Of a stretch of 26,141 nt of DNA, positions 26,085-26,141 are shown piece after piece (position 1 is the first letter of the stretch; each line of letters opens with the position of its first letter). The translations under genes were made by a program, and so were the position numbers. This DNA comes from Sanchytrium tribonematis (taxonomy: Eukaryota; Sanchytriomycota; Sanchytriomycetes; Sanchytriales; Sanchytriaceae): the NCBI GenBank assembly GCA_018985235.1, contig JADGIG010000062.1:1-26141 (forward strand). Direction: 5' to 3'. Below the pieces are notes generated by a model. The model was not told the origin of the DNA and did no database searches. It worked only from the letters and a program-made list of their open reading frames with translations.

Positions 26085-26141
26085 CAGCAACTAATTTGTG
26101 ATTGGGTTTTTAATATTAAGGAGAGTGGTTGGTCGTCAAAT

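Overview
This 26.1-kb window is nuclear DNA from a very compact, AT-rich eukaryotic genome. I find 24 protein genes, about one per 1.1 kb, on both strands. The gene set points to an opisthokont, most likely an early-diverging fungus. It includes SEC12, COG8, a Jsn1/Puf1-type RRM-PUF protein, a fungal-type ADAM protease, NOP15, FCF1, RRP46, a SAP30-type Sin3-binding protein, a PIN-like carrier, an LtrA-family membrane protein and DCAF12. The density, AT bias and tiny introns would suit a reduced lineage such as Cryptomycota/Opisthosporidia, but this is inference and I cannot name the species. I recognised no tRNA, rRNA, transposon or CRISPR.

Layout. 1-5.0 kb: an unknown two-TM protein, SERINC/TMS1, mitochondrial citrate carrier, exosome RRP46 and an LtrA-family membrane protein. 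5.1-8.3 kb: a GCFC/PAXBP1-like nuclear protein, DCAF12, a 55-aa mitochondrial ribosomal protein bL34 and FCF1. 8.3-12 kb: an unresolved histone-fold/C2H2 gene, the RRM-PUF protein and NOP15. 12-18.5 kb: a Tim17-family/NDUFA11-like protein, a minimal SAP30-like protein, an unknown 576-aa protein, a RING protein with SUMO-interaction motifs, an ABHD13/Bem46 hydrolase, a PIN-like carrier and SEC12. 18.5-26.1 kb: an ADAM protease, COG8, a small zinc-finger gene, a repetitive GPI-anchored surface protein and a Cys-rich single-pass membrane protein.

The most striking result is the splicing signal. Five genes (DCAF12, PUF, SEC12, ADAM, zinc finger) can be read through only by removing an intron of exactly 19 nt. 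All five introns start GTA, end TAG, and have an A at position 14, five nt from the 3' end. Each removal restores the expected family sequence. These would be among the shortest spliceosomal introns known.

Other signs of compaction: start codons of divergent genes 12 and 15 bp apart, convergent coding regions overlapping by 11 and 20 bp, and eight genes whose TAA stop lies inside an AATAAA, so the stop may double as the poly(A) signal. Functionally the window mixes housekeeping genes (ribosome biogenesis, RNA decay, secretory pathway, mitochondria) with a cluster of three surface or secreted-type proteins at its right end.
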